Of a DNA stretch of 64,000 bases, positions 24,560 through 38,460 are shown piece by piece. The notes beneath the pieces are model-generated. The model saw only the letters and a program-made list of their open reading frames with translations. It was not told the DNA's origin and did no database searches. The stretch is from Ilyonectria destructans. Taxonomy: Eukaryota; Ascomycota; Sordariomycetes; Hypocreales; Nectriaceae. Made by a program: the position numbers and the translations under genes. Position 1 is the first letter of the stretch. The number at the start of each line of letters is the position of its first letter. The stretch is taken from contig JAHEWK010000033.1 in assembly GCA_020740775.1 (NCBI GenBank), positions 248,001 to 312,000 of the forward strand. Reading direction: 5' to 3'.

Positions 24560-27500
24560 AGATATAAATTAAGGGAGTATAGCTTAATATATTAGTAGAT
24601 AGCAGAGTAGAGCGGGAGTATATTAACCTATAAGTAGTTAATAATCTGCAGCTGCTATAGAAGGATAAAAGGAATTTCTATCTGATTATAAACCTTAAAG
24701 GAAGCCCCTTTACTTATAACAGCGGAATTATAAACTGAAAGGTTAATTACCTTAAGGTTTTTATTAAAGAAGCAAACTAAGGAATTAGCTTTAATATTAT
24801 ATTAATAGAATATTATAATATTATTCTTAGGTATCTATAGTTATAGAAATACAACCTATATTTAAACTGGAGGACTGGCTAAATATAAATTAACTATAAT
24901 AATATACTCTTTAGTAATAATAAAAGTAACTTAAATAAAAGATCTTAATATTCTATCTCTAATAATAAGAATAAATATAATAGTAGAAATATAATAGATA
25001 CTTTATAACCCCTAAAGGGAATATAATATAAATATCAGAAAGATAAATACTGCTAGCTCTAAAGGACTATTAGATATATTAAGTAATAGTTTATATAGAT
25101 AAATAAAGACCTTAAGGAGTATAAGAAACTGCCTGAAAAAGAGTAACTTAAGAATATACCAGTATAGTATAGAGTATACTAAAAACTCTTTACTGAAGAA
25201 CTTAAGATAGAACTACTAGAATTTAGTTAATAGGACTATAAAATTATACTAAAGGATAGAATAATACCTATATTCTACTAGATTTTCAACCTAAATATTA
25301 TATAGCTTAAAATACTTAGAGAATATATTAAAGATATACTTAAGAAAGAATATATTAGGATTTCTAAGTTATCAGTAGGATACCCTATTATATTTATTTC
25401 TAAAAAGAATAGTAAACTCAGACTTATTATAGACTACTAAAGGCTAAATAATATCACAATTAAGAATAAAACCCTATTACCTCTTATTATAGAGCTTAAA
25501 GACTGACTCTACAGTAAGAAGGTATTTATAGCTCTAGACCTAAAAGGAGTATATAACCTTATCTATATTAAAGAAGGATATAAGTAGAAAACTGTATTTT
25601 AAATAAAATTTAAACTTTATAAATATCTTATTATGCCCTTTAGACTTATAAATATACTGATAATATTCTAGTGAATAATTAATAATATACTCTAAAAGTA
25701 TCTTAATATCTTTATTATATACTATCTGGACGATATTCTTATTTTCTCTAACTCTAAAGAAGAATATACAGAATATATCTATATAGTACTAAGAGTACTT
25801 TAAGATATAAAACTTTTAGTTAAACTTAAGAAAAGCCACTTCTATATACTAGAGGTTAAATTCCTTGGATATATAATTTCTTATAATTAGATTAAGATAG
25901 ATCTAAAGAAAATTATAGCAGTTAAGAACTGGCTTTAACTTATAAACCTTAAGGAAGTATAATCCTTCTTAAGCTTTACTAATTACTATAGGCACTTCCT
26001 TAAGGATTTTAGCAGTTACACTACCCCCCTAATATAATTTATAAAAAAAGAAGAAGAATTCTAATAGGATACTGCTGCAGAAAAAGTATTTAATACTATA
26101 AGAGACTTAATCCTTAGTAAACCCATTTTAATAATATTTAACCCAGAATAAGAAATCAAGCTTAAGACTGACTTATCAGACTTTATATAAGAAGCTTAAA
26201 TTGAATAATAAGATAATAATAGCCTGCTACACCCTATTACCTTCTTCTCTTATAAAATATATAGTACTAAACTTAATTACTCTATCTATAATAAAGAGTT
26301 CCTTATAATTATTAATATATTTAAGGAATTTTAATACTACCTCCTAGGCAGTAAATACCAAATTAAGGTATTTACTAACTATAAAAATATCTTACACTTT
26401 ACTATAACCTAGTAACTTAATGGATAATAGCTTAGATATACTAAATACCTCTTTAAATTTAACTATATTATTATCTATATTAAAAAAACTAAAAATAGAT
26501 AAGTAGATACTATTAGTTAACAACCTAACTTTAATACTAATAAATCTATTACCTAAAAATAACTTCTTATTAAGATACCTAAGGGATATCTTAAATAGAA
26601 GTTTATTATAAGGATAGCCTAAAAAAGAATCCCCTAAGAATTAATAAAGCTTCTAATAAAACCTAAATAAAGCTTTAATAACTGGATATATAATATCCAC
26701 TCCAGACTATAGGAAATTAAGTGGTATAACAGCAAAATTATGCCTATTAAATTATAATAGTTATATACAATATCCTACTACTATAGAGGGAATTACTATA
26801 GAAACCCCTAGATGTTAGTAAGAAAGCTTAATTAGTATTTCTATAGAGATATTACAGATATATATATAAGCTATATAGGTATATATAAGAAATACCTATA
26901 ATACCTTATTAATAAATACATATGCAAATACAAGGAAATATAGCAATATAAGAATTACAAGCCATAATAATTAAGAAGTATTAGAAGTATTCTTATAATA
27001 TAACTAAATAACCTGCTATACCAGTAGATCTAGAAGTTTAATAATAAACTACCCCCAGAAGAATAAAGTAAAAAGCTCTAAGTGCCTAAAGGACTGCAGC
27101 TATAACTAATTAAGGAGGTCTATAAATACCCCTTATATAGATATCAAGAAGTTAATAAAACCTTTAAATAAGTCAGAATAATATATTAATTTCCTAAGAT
27201 AAAAAGAATAATTAAAGATACTATTAAATAATACAATTTATATAATAAAACTACAACTTAACATTATAAACTATATAGAGAATTATAACCCCTACTAGTT
27301 GCTAAGTAACCTTAGGACTCTATTACTATGGATTTTATTATGAAATTACCTCTATCTAGAGATCTAGCTATAGATACCTTCTACAATAGTATTCTTGTTA
27401 TTATAGACAGATTTATAAAATTTTCCTATTTTATACTATACCAGAAATCGACTGATATAAAACAGTTTGCCTATATCTTCCTAAGGAATATTATCAGTAT

Positions 27501-28390
27501 TTATAGACTCCTCTTAAAAATCCTTTCTAATAGAGGACTACTATTTACTTTTAAGTTTTAATAAGTACTAATATTATATATAGAATTAAACTACTAACTT
27601 ACTATAGCTTAATATTCTTTAGTAAATAGCTAAATAGAAAGATTAAATTAAGTACTGAAATAATATCTTTACTGCTATATTAACTATAAATAAAATAATT
27701 AGATTAAGAAGCTTCTAACTATACAGCTAAGCTGCAATACCACAAAATATAAAAGTATAAAGATTACCCCAGCCTATACCAACTTTAAATTTAATACCGA
27801 TACTTACCGAACCAGTTAAGAAGAATCTATTAACCTAAAAGTAATTCTTATAACTGAATAGCTAAAGAACTTATATAAAGAAATAAAAACTGAACTTAAA
27901 TTTATTAAAAACCAAATAAAAAAATACTATAACTTAAAATAGATAAAGGGACTATTCTTTTTAAAGGGAGATATAGTCTATCTATTTACAAAAAACCTAC
28001 AAATAAAATAAATAAATAAAAAACTGAACTATAAATATATCAGCCCCTTTAAAATTACAGAAAAAATATTAAAAAATAACTATAAATTAAACCTACTACT
28101 AAAAGTTAGAATCCACCCTATCTTCTATATCTTACTTCTTAAGATAGCAAAAGACACTATTTAGGTTAATACCAACAAGCAGCTTAAGACTGAAGTTAAA
28201 GGACCTAAGGAATATAAAGTTAAGAAAATCCTTAATAAGAAATAAATTAATAGATAAATATATTATCTTATTAAATAGAAAAACTACCCTAAGAGTAATA
28301 ACTAGTAGAAACTAGCTAAAAACCTCACCTATATATAATATCTCCTAAAGGACTTCTAATAATACCACTAAAAGGAAATAAAGTATTAAA
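24560..28390 (+). pseudogene. Element B pol remnant (protease, RT, RNase H, integrase, chromodomain)
   Basis: Protease with ILVDSRVE near 24590; RT from about 25300 with KLRLIIDY, FIALDLKGVYNL and YLDDILIFSNS near 25720 (the YxDD box is intact here); the SFTNYY motif near 25975; RNase H near 26180-26560; integrase near 27310-27760, of which 77 codons (27328-27561) are still open with the SILVIIDRFIKF strand and an SNRG motif; and a chromodomain from about 28215 (EYKVKKILN, YYLIKWKNY). Chromodomains in such elements bind methylated histone H3 and steer integration to heterochromatin. It is not functional. Confidence 0.9.
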
Positions 28391-29148
28391 ATTAATAGAA
28401 CTTCAGTTAATAATATTAATATAAACTAAAGACTGAAGATTAATAGTAGCCTTATATTCCACCTACTCTAATAACTCTAACTCCTCTAAAAACTTAAGAC
28501 TATAACAGGTTATCTTATAACCTCTAGTAACTAAAGATTAATACTAGCAATAAGTATATTCTAGAAGGTTTAAAGATTAGTTAAATTCAGCTTAAGCAGC
28601 TTAAAGAGCAGCCTGCTTCTTAAGGAACTCCTCCTCTAGACTCAATTTCTTATTACCTAGGCACTTTACTTTAAAGATAACCTAAGTTACTACTCTTATT
28701 TTAGTAAGAAAATATAAAAATAAACTAAAAAAGGAAACTTATATAAGTTCAGAGGAATACCAGTTATATTACAAGAGTAACCCTTATTAATATAGAAACC
28801 ATACTTCTTAGAATTACTATCCAGTATCTTATATATATATCTATTAGCAATATATTATAAATAAGGCATTACCTTAAAGCTAAACTTCTTAATAGCTATA
28901 GCCAGAACCAGTATATTAGCAGAAGAAATAGAAACCTAAAGACCCTTAGTAGAAGCAATTTAAATTAGTTTGCTTACTGTTAACTTAAGAATATTATAGA
29001 ATTTAGAAGGATGCTTTGAAATTTAACTGAATATTCTATCAGTATATCGAAATATTTAAAGAAATAGATTAGGGATATACTAATAAGTATAGAAGAAACA
29101 GTCTTAAAGATAGCTATAGAGATATAACTAACAGAAGGGGAGATATTA

Positions 29149-29581
29149 TATTACAGCCCGAGTTAGAACTAAATAGTTACAACCGGCAGAATTATAATAT
29201 ACCTACTTTTTTATATAATACTAAGATCCCGAACTTACCCCATATAAATAAGCCAGAATACCCAACTTACTTACCTATAATAAGCTATAAGATTAGACTC
29301 ACTCTTACTCAGTAAGCCCACCAGTATAGCTATAGTATATAAGTATACTTATTTAGTATATTTATAGAAGATAGCCTTACCAGCTATTAATATAATTTAG
29401 TTATCTAGCTTACTGTACTAACTATATATTACCAGATATAATACTATTACTTTACTATATTACCCTATTTGCAGTAACCACCCTATAACTTATACCTAAC
29501 GTCCTGATCCCTACTAGAACCTAAACCCCACAATTTGCGCCTACCCTGTACCGACAGTTCAGAATAAGTACGGCCGTTATA
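29149..29581 (+). repeat. Element B 3' LTR (433 bp)
   Basis: Direct copy of 12560-12992, starting TATTACAGCCCGAG and ending CCGTTATA; AGAAA follows. Confidence 0.95.
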
Positions 29582-29586
29582 AGAAA

Positions 29587-30935
29587 TATAAGAAGCAGTA
29601 GGATTAGATTAATAGCCTAAAGAAATAAATAATAGAAATAGTAGCTATAGATTTAATAGATAGCTTTTTCTTTTTTTAATAGAATTTTAGAAATTAATAT
29701 ATTAACCTAAAAAAAAGTATTAGGGTATTTTAAACCTAATAGTAAAATAAAGCTAAAATAAAATATCAGACTGCTTTAGCTACTATATCTAAGATTATTA
29801 AGGATTTTCCTTACTAGCTAATAGACTGAAAATAAACTATATATTAAGCTTAGACTCTAAAGATAGAGGGCCTAAATAATCTAAATATCTAATTTAAGAA
29901 CCTTAATAAGGTTATTAAGCTGGCTATTAAATATTTAATTACTACCTATTATAGAATCTATTAGAAGGAGCTAGAATTAAAATCCCTATTAATTTAAGAA
30001 GTTATTAAGGCTCTATAGAAAGAAGCTATTTAGTATAGTTTATAATAGCTAGCTAAGGCCCCTAAAGCTTTAGGTCGAATTAATAAAGAAGTCTTTAGAC
30101 TGATCTATAATAAGAAACCTAATTAAGCTGACTAACTGAATTAGAGATAGTAACTAAATAAGAAAAGTTAGCAGGCTGAATTATTTAAATCTGCTAAATT
30201 TATCTAGTTAAAATAGAATAAAAAATATAAGTCTAATTAATTAAATTCTAAGGTAAAAAAGACTAAATATAAATAAGATTAAAATTAAGAAAATAATAGT
30301 TCTATTTGTAAACTCTATAGTAGTAATTAGTATACCTAGGTAAAATACTACTATATCTTTCTATTTAAAGCCTCAATCTAATTTAAATTTAAACCTCTTA
30401 TTTAAAATACTATTAAATACTAACTTTCCCTATTTAAGTAAAAGAATAAGCTTAAAGCCCTTAAAGAAGCTACCAGACTAACTAAGTTAAATTAATTAGG
30501 TTGGAAAGTTAGCTGCTATAGTAATTTAATAATATTAATTAGAGCGGCCTTTTTAGTATTAAGATATCCCCTATAGAAGTTAGCTATTCTAAACTCTAAG
30601 ACTATAATCTATATCTTTAATAAGATCTACTGGTTTTTAGAATATCAGCCTGCTAGAGCTAATAATATCCTTATTACTAAAGAATATAAAGTTCTAATCT
30701 AAAGATATAGCTAAGTTAATATTATAATTAAGAGACTTAAGAGCCCTAAGGTTATTACTTTATTTAATATAGCCTACTACTCTAACTTCCCTTATAACTT
30801 AATATCCCTATAGAGGCTGCTATATTAAAGCTATTAGTAGGATATATACTCAGACTGTAACTATTTAAGGTCTTTAGACAGTCTAATTAGATACTTTTTA
30901 TTTAATTACTATAACTAATTTATCCTAGAATATAT
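29587..30935 (+). pseudogene. Element A gag 3' part and protease remnant
   Basis: The copia coding sequence resumes. Near 30300-30360 a zinc-knuckle relic is visible (CKLYGSNQHTWVKC-like, one CX2C position changed), and near 30590-30650 a protease relic (ILNSKTIIYIFN, equivalent to the copia DSGAT-IHIFND strand with the catalytic Asp codon changed to Asn). Element D interrupts the sequence at 30936. Everything is stop-riddled. Confidence 0.75.
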
Positions 30936-31460
30936 TGTAACAGGCAATTGGGACCGCTTAGGCTAGCTGGTTGCTAGCAGAGGTACCCAAGGAGGGTCTG
31001 AATGAGATTAAAAGGGAAGGTTGGGGACGGCACAGAAAGAGATATAGATTTTCACTTCTTTAGAGATTCTTCCTAAAAATTAAAGAGGCCGTAAGAACTC
31101 AAGATAGCTAGAGAGTCTATTAAATTGTTACCTTTATTTTTAAGAGATTTATTTAAGTCTATTTTGACCGTCACTACTTTCCTTATCCAACCTCTATCTT
31201 TAACACCCCTTAGATATCGGGCCGCTGCAGACTCTATTGAAGCCTTACCAGCAGAATTTCCTACAACCGACCCGAGATCCTATCTAATAAGATACTTCCC
31301 TATTAGGAGATATAAGCCTCAGATCCATCCAACCTTATATATATAGTCTGGTGCAGCTTCAGGCTGACTATTTAAGATACCTATATAACGATCTTCTGTG
31401 CACCTCCCCTAGGGTAAGTTAACGAGTTGGGTGTTATTCTCGTCTCTTTCTGCTGCTAAA
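30936..31460 (+). repeat. Element D 5' LTR (525 bp)
   Basis: Begins TGTAACAGGCAATTGGGACC. A 73-codon frame inside it (31125-31346) is not a gene. The opposite copy starts TATAATAGG. Confidence 0.93.
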
Positions 31461-34400
31461 TTTAGAGTTTACGGTGGGGCGGCTAATTAATTAATCCTGC
31501 TTGTTAGGAGTGATTAATTGATGCACTTCTACGCTGTAAGCCGCCAGACTTAAGAAGAGCGGAAGGAAAGGGAAAGGAAAAGATAGAGGATTGAGACCTC
31601 CTCGAGATTTCTATAAGCTAGAGAAAGTCCCCTATTAATCCAGTTGAGGAGTAAGGATTCCTATCTAAGATATCTGCCGTTAAAGGAGATATCTGCGATA
31701 AGTTAAGCTCCAAGCTATACTGTCTACTACTGCTCTAACTCTTCAGCTTTAAGGGCTGGACTGAAAAAGCAAGTATAAATAGCTTAGAAAGTATCTTATA
31801 GAATAATATCTTTAGATAATTATTTCTATAGGAAGCCTATTTAAGGCCCAGACTGCCAGTTCTACTCAGTAAGCTATCAGCTAAATAAGACGGTATAGGG
31901 GATAGTAGGATAGAAAGGTATTGCCGTAATAATTATAATATAGTATCTTATGAAAGACTAAGGGCTAGTTTTGCTAGCTTTAGTATTAATTAGCAGTATT
32001 AAGACCCTAAAGCTTATAGGGATAGCTATAAGAGAAGGGGTTTTAACCCTAAAATTAATAAAAAGAATAAGCTGTAATAAGAGTAGAAAGCAGGAAGAGA
32101 GTTATCTTAATAACAATTACTCTATAAAGAGAGATTCTGCCAGAAAATATAGAAGGGAGCTAAATAAAGACCTTAATTATTAGTTAAAATCCCCCTTTAT
32201 TATTCCTGGCCTATTTTTAAGAGATTTTTATAATTATTATAACTCTTATCTATTAAAAGTAGATACTTAACTCTTCTTTTAGTTTTCTTTATTTTTTATT
32301 TACTATTTTCTTATAGCTACTTAATTCTCTATATAAAAGAGATACCTTTACAGTTAAGTATTTATTTTAGTGTAGTTAGTTAAGACTATATTAAAAGAGA
32401 AGTATTATTCTCTAAGAGACTAAGATTTTCCTGATTTTACCTGTAATTCTAATACTACTATAAAGGTAAGAAGAAGAAAGAGGAAGAAGAAAGTATCTAA
32501 TTTAATACTTATAAATATAACTAGCTACTTTCCAAGCTACTATAGCAAATAGACTTAATTACTATTAGCCCTCCTCCTTAGTAGTATAGAGTTATTTTTA
32601 TAAGATTAAACTCTGCTAAAATTAAGCCTCTAAACCAGAATAAATCTATATAATAAAGACTTTATTAAGACTGATACAGATAGTAAATTGGGGTTTCTTA
32701 TCTCTATCTATATATTTAAATACAAATTTAAAGAGACTAATATTACCAGCTTCCTTTAGCTATTTAAGAATTATATTAAAGGTAGGGTATATACTAATAA
32801 GCAGAAAAAGCTACTTATAGTCTATTTTTCCTATAAAGATATTAAGTTAAGAGTAAAAAAAGCCTATATTTATAATACTTAGAAGGAAGTTAAAATAAAG
32901 CTCTAAAAGAACTTTAAGAATAGCAATAAAGAATAATAGCTCTAACCCCTTAAAAAGATCCTAAGAATAAATACCCAGTCTATAAGGAAGGTAAGTAATA
33001 CTAAGATACTTAACTAGCTTAAGACCTATAGGGAGCTATATAAAGCTCTCCAGAATGGAGGGAAGTTTAAGAAAGGGAATTCCTACTCTATTTTCTATAT
33101 TCTCCCCTAGAAGGTTATTATTTAGGTATACTAATAGAAGAATATTACTATTAATAAGATATAAGCCAAAACCTATAATAATATAGTTAATCTTATAATA
33201 TCCTTACTTAAATAGAACCAGTCTTATAAGAACCTAATTAAGAAGCCTTAAGAGAGAGAATTTATATTAGAAGAGAGGCTATTAAAGAAGAATATAGAAT
33301 ATTCCTTTTAACTACTAAGTAAGCTAAAGACTGACCCTACTATTAAATTCCTTACCAAGCTAGTTTAAAACTTAAGTATCAATATCACCAAATAGTAAGA
33401 AAACCTAAAAGCTAGATTAGAGGCTATAATTCAGAACGCTATAGATAAGTAGAAGTACTTTAACCAGACTTATAATAACTATATTCCTGCGCCTAAGGGA
33501 CCCTATATAGATAACCAGAACTTTATTATTAACGCTAGCTACAGTTAGAGGCAGATTAAATACTTCTACTGCTATATTGCTAGTTATTTCCCCAACTAGT
33601 GCTATAAGCTATAGCAGGACTGAGATACTGGCTACTATAATTTCGACTTGGAAGCTGGAATAGCCTGGGTAGGTTAAAGAGAAGCAGATAACCCTTTAAA
33701 GTTAATCTGAAAGATAGAACTTCTTAGTGGCATTAAGAAGTTAGTTATAACGTAAATAAGGAAGTTTCTAAAGTCCCCTGCTGCCTATTTCCTAGACGGA
33801 ATAATATCAGGCTTTGCAATCTAAAACTGGACTTCTAATCAGAAAGAATATAACCTAATTACAGACTTCATAAAGAGGAATCAAAACCCGATATTTAAAG
33901 ATCTAGTTATTAGAAGGATTAGTAGCAGAACTAGACAGTCAATTAACAGCTAAAATAATAAGCCTATTGCTAAGGCTAATATTATCTTAATTGATAATAA
34001 TAGTGCCTGGGAGTCTCCTATAATTCTAAATAATAATATCACCTTTAATACAGTTATTAACAAAAGGGCTAGAGTAGAGGAGCTGCCTGAAGAAGCTAAA
34101 AGAGATTGCCCGATCCCTCTTATAACTACACTAAGGATCCTTCAGCCGACTAAACCTAAGGACTGGAAGCTGGTAGAAGCTATCGCCGAGGATAATACCA
34201 GTAGAGACACCCGCCTGACCACTTTAATTGAAAATAGGGCCTCTCTGAAGCAGAAGGTCCTAAGTATGAAGATCAATATCTCGATCCCTCAGATAATCTA
34301 ATACAACCCGGAGTTTGGCCGTTTAATAGCGAAGGAATTAATCAACCTAGCTGAAGGTATTACCGACACCGTCTGGCTAGCTGCAGCTCCTTCCTATAAG

Positions 34401-34520
34401 AAGAGGTTGCCTGGAGACGTTAAAATAAACCTTATTAAGGGACGGGAGGGACTGGAGCTTGTAGTACGGAATGTTCTGCCTTTTGCTGATACTTACTATA
34501 ATAATCTGGCCTGATAATAT
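31461..34520 (+). pseudogene. Element D leader and gag remnant
   Basis: About 1 kb of leader with no recognisable coding, then from about 32400 a long frame broken by TAG/TAA. A zinc-knuckle relic lies near 33555-33625 (FYCYIASYFPN, CYKL). Longer open stretches near 34000-34500 (EELPEEAKRDCPIPLITT, LEWLAAAP-like region near 34380) probably belong to the gag C-terminus. Gag function is inferred from position before protease. Confidence 0.65.
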
Positions 34521-34779
34521 GGAGTTCTTACTGTTGCGATTGGATAAGATAAATTGCCTCTAATGCCTTAGGTTAACTTTCTTCTTATTCCAGAAGACTA
34601 TCTTATAATAGATAATAAAGTCATAAAGAAGGTCTCTTATAGAAAAGGAAGGGAAGGGTCTGACTGGAAAGTACCTAATGAGATAATAATAAGAGTCTGT
34701 ATAAGTTTTATTCAGAATATAGACTTAAGACTGTAGTTAATATACTAAGACCTCTTAAGGCTTCAGGTAAGACTTAGGT

Positions 34780-37700
34780 ATCTAGATGGTTATACCTAGG
34801 AGGCTATTTTAGATACAGGCGCTAAAGGCAATATTATTTCCGACTATATCGTTAAGACCAGCAAGCTTCTATTTAAGCCTAGCTCTACTAAAACTATATT
34901 CTTCTCGAAAGACTCTATCTCTATAGCTGGAGTTATTAGCACTAAAGTCTATTTGGGCAATATCTTTATTAAATAATAGATATATATAGCCCCAGCCTCA
35001 GCTGTATCTATCCCCTTTATCCTAGGGATGCCTTTTATTTAAAGTATAAAGATTACTTTTAACTATAGCTCTATCCCTAAAGAGATAATAATAAGCTGTA
35101 AGTTGGGCACTATTAACTTAATATTACCTATTGCGGGGGGTATATAAAGAGTTACCCTAGTTGCTAATAATAAAGTATTAGGGCAGTTACTATAAGTATA
35201 CTAAAACCCTTTAAACTGGCTATTAATAATGTTTATAGTTTAAAGAAAGATAATATTGAGTATCTTATTAGATATATTAATAAAAAGACAGTATAGAAAG
35301 TCTTTAAGATTATTCTTAAAGACTAAATAAAAGAGAACAATCCGATACAGCCTAAAGTTAAGAAAATACATACTCAGAATAGCGGCTAAAAGGATATAAT
35401 AGTTCGGGTTAATATAATATATAAAAGGAAGGCAGAAAAGATCTAGCCTAGGGATAATATCCCTTCTAATAGATCTACACCTAAAGGAGACTTATACTGA
35501 TAAGATAAGAGATAGAATAAGGTTAAAGGGAATCTAAAAAAGGACTTACTCTATTCTAACTATATTACCCCTAAGTTCTTAAAGATTAAGAAAGAATTAA
35601 GGCTTTTTAATAAGAGGCTGAATAATCTGATAGAATAGATAAAGAATACCCTTAATAATACAGAGAGGGAAATCTTCTGTTAAATTATCTTTAATTAAAA
35701 AGAAGCTCTAGCCTGAACCTTTAAGGAGAAAGAGGAGCTTAACTCTAGAATTACTCCTCTATAGGTTATTAAGATTACCCCCTATTCTATTTAGCAGTAT
35801 AGTAATATAGTGATCCTATATAGAATTAAAGCTAAGGTTATTAAGCTGCTAAAGAAAAGACTGAAGAATAAGATTATTAAAGAAAGTTATACTTTCTATA
35901 GGAACTGGTAGATACTTATAGCTAAGAAAGATAGAGGCCTATACCTTATTAACTTAGCTAAGAAGTATAATACCTATATTATTAGGGATGGAATAATTCT
36001 GCTAGAAATAGAGGACTTTTCTGCTGAATTTGGAATATATCTTATTCTTTTAGTTCTTAACTTCTTTTCCGGTTATAATTAGATTAAACTGGATATAAAA
36101 AGCAGAGACCTTATAACCTTTAATATGCCTATCGGTCTATTTAGACTATGCACCCTCCCTTAGGAAGCTATAAATTCAGTAGCCTAATTTATTAGGATTA
36201 TAATAAGGATTCTATTCGATTTAATACCTAATAAAGCTAGAGCTTTTCTAGATAATATCGATATTAAAGGCCCTCTAGAAGACTATAATAGGGAGGAGTC
36301 TCTTTCTGGTATTAGAAGGTATATTCTGAAGTATCTTATAAATCTTAATGTAGTTCTTATTAATATGGAGCTTTCTGGCTATTTAATTACAGTAAAAAAG
36401 TCCTTCTTCTGCTAAAAAGCCACTCCTCTAGTAGGATATCTCTGCAGAACTTATAGCTATAAGCCTATAGAGGATAAGGTCCTGAAGATCGTTAAATAGA
36501 AGCCTTATAAAAACCAGATAAATATAAGAGCCTTCCTAGGTATTATAGAGTACTATAGAATTTAGATTAAAAGGTATATTTGGGTTGCTAAGCCCCTTAC
36601 TAAGCTGCTAAAGAAGGATGCTTCCTGGGAATAAAGAGAGGCCCAGAAGGAAGTAATAAGGGTACTAAAGGGAAAGGTTATTTCCGCCTCTATCCTTATA
36701 TCCCTCAACCTATCTAAAGGAGCTAGAGAAGTCATCTTAATAATAGATACTAGTATTCTAAGTTAGAGAGCTATCTTAATATAGGTAATTAAGGGAAAAT
36801 ACTACCCTATAAGATTTAAATCTGGCACCTAAACTGATACTAAGAAAAAGTATAATATAATAAAGCTAGAGTATAAGAAAGCTCTTTATACAGTTAGACA
36901 TATAAGGATGCAGATTTATAGATATCCCTTTACCTTAGAGACTAACTTTAGGGTTCTAGTCGATTAACTTAACAGCAAAACTAATAATATACCAGAATCT
37001 ATAGTAGTTAGATAGATCAGCTACCTCTTACTTTTTAACTTTACTATTAGATATATCCCAGAAAAGAAGAATATAGTTGCTAATAGTCTCTTAAGGAAGG
37101 GGGAAGGCCTATCTAACCTTTTAAACTGGGAAGCTAAGGGTAATATTGAGGACGAAATTGATGCCTATCTTAACCTTATTCTTTTTGGCTCTGAAGATAA
37201 GAGCTTAAAAGACTCCTACGAGGGTGAATAGCTAGTCCTAGGGAACTACCTGACTTCCCTACGGCGACTCAAGGGGCTCTCTGCTAGAGACTTTATGCGA
37301 TTAAGGAAAAAGGCAATACAGTTCTTTATCCGCAGCAGTCAGATTTAGAGATAAGGCCTGAGACTGGGAGACAACCCTGCTCTTATTATTGGTAATAAGG
37401 AGCTTTAGAAGTATCTCATTATATTATCTTATTATAATGGGGGTTATAAAGGCCGGGAAGTAACTATTAAAATTATTTCTTATTGCTATTTCTGGCGAGG
37501 CCTTAGACGCACTGTAGAGTCAGTTATCCGGACGTGCCCAATATATCAGATTCATAGAGCCCAGAGAGCTGCTAAGATCGCTAAGCCTATAGCCCCTTGG
37601 TATCCTATAATAAAGATCTATATTAACGGGCAGTATCTTTCTGACAATAACGGGATAAAGTTCCTTCTGGAAGCTAGATGCGATATAACTGGGTGGATTA

Positions 37701-38460
37701 AAGCTATGCCTTATAGAGCCCTTAATGCTGCAAATGTCAGGAAGTTCATTAAGAGAATCATCTATTACTATAGTATACCTTTAAAGATTATTACGGATAA
37801 TAGAGGCGAGCTTGCAAAAGGAATCCCTAATAAGCTGGATAACTTAGGGATTAAGATAGCTAAGATCTCCTTCTATAATTCCAAGTCAAATAGGCTGATT
37901 AAAGTCGGTTATATATTTATAGTTAACTATTTCAAGAAGCTCGAAAAACTAGGGAAGTGGGTGTCTCTAGTAGACCTAGCCCTACTTGCAGATAGGTCCG
38001 CTATTAGAGGGTCCTATAGTTACTTACCTTTTTAGCTCCTCTATAGGTAGAAACCTATCCTTCCTATAGAAGTTAAAGTCCCGACCTAAAGACTTATCGA
38101 CTGAGAAGAGGTCTATAGCAGGGAAGATATTATCTTAGCCTGAATCTGGATTCTGGAAAGACGGAAAGAGAATCTGGAAGCTGCCAGAGCTAAGGTTAAG
38201 GAATATCGTAAGAATCTAGTAAGGAAGACAACTGAATCTAATGCCTTTAAGCTGAGGAAGATGCCGTTATTACTGGGAAATCTTACCCTTCTCTACGATA
38301 TTAGAAACTACTATAACCTTTCCTCTACAGCTAAGCTTAAGCCAAAATAGTAAGAACTCTTTAGGATTCTAGAGATCCTTAGAGAGACTGGAATCTATAT
38401 CTTAGAGACTCTAAATGGAGTGAAGATAGTAAGAACCTACTATAGAAATTAACTTAAAGC
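34780..38460 (+). pseudogene. Element D pol remnant (protease, RT, RNase H, integrase)
   Basis: Protease: AILDTGAKGNIISDYI near 34810 with the Asp-Thr-Gly triad intact, and FILGMPF near 35020. RT from about 35780 to 36600: LNFFSGYNQIKLDIKS-like strand near 36055, IGLFRL near 36130, FLDNIDI near 36250 in place of YxDD, and FLGIIEYYR near 36530. RNase H near 36700-37090 (ILIIDTS, RHIRMQIYRYPF). Integrase near 37430-38030 with SDNNGIKF, a 109-codon open stretch (37706-38035) containing IITDNRGE, and a basic tail to about 38460. Stops interrupt all parts. No chromodomain was recognised, in contrast with elements B and C. Confidence 0.85.

Larger units (their letters stand above)
12560..29581 (+). 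mobile_element. Element B: Ty3/gypsy chromodomain retrotransposon nested in element A
   Basis: Two 433-bp LTRs (12560-12992 and 29149-29581) and the target duplication AGAAA (12555-12559 and 29582-29586) bound the element. A polypurine tract (29133-29143) precedes the 3' LTR. It lies within the gag of element A. Without element C it is about 8.6 kb. Remnants in order gag, protease, RT, RNase H, integrase and a C-terminal chromodomain mark it as a chromovirus-type gypsy element. The 17 bases after its 5' LTR are identical to those of element C, so both probably used the same primer tRNA. Heavily RIP-like and inactive. Confidence 0.95.

Noticed and set aside
27328..27561. 77-codon open frame as an independent gene
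   Set aside because: It is a surviving piece of the integrase of gypsy element B, with stops on both sides.
31125..31346. 73-codon frame at the left of element D
   Set aside because: It lies wholly within the LTR, and the other LTR copy breaks it.
37706..38035. 109-codon open frame as an independent gene
   Set aside because: It is part of the integrase of gypsy element D.
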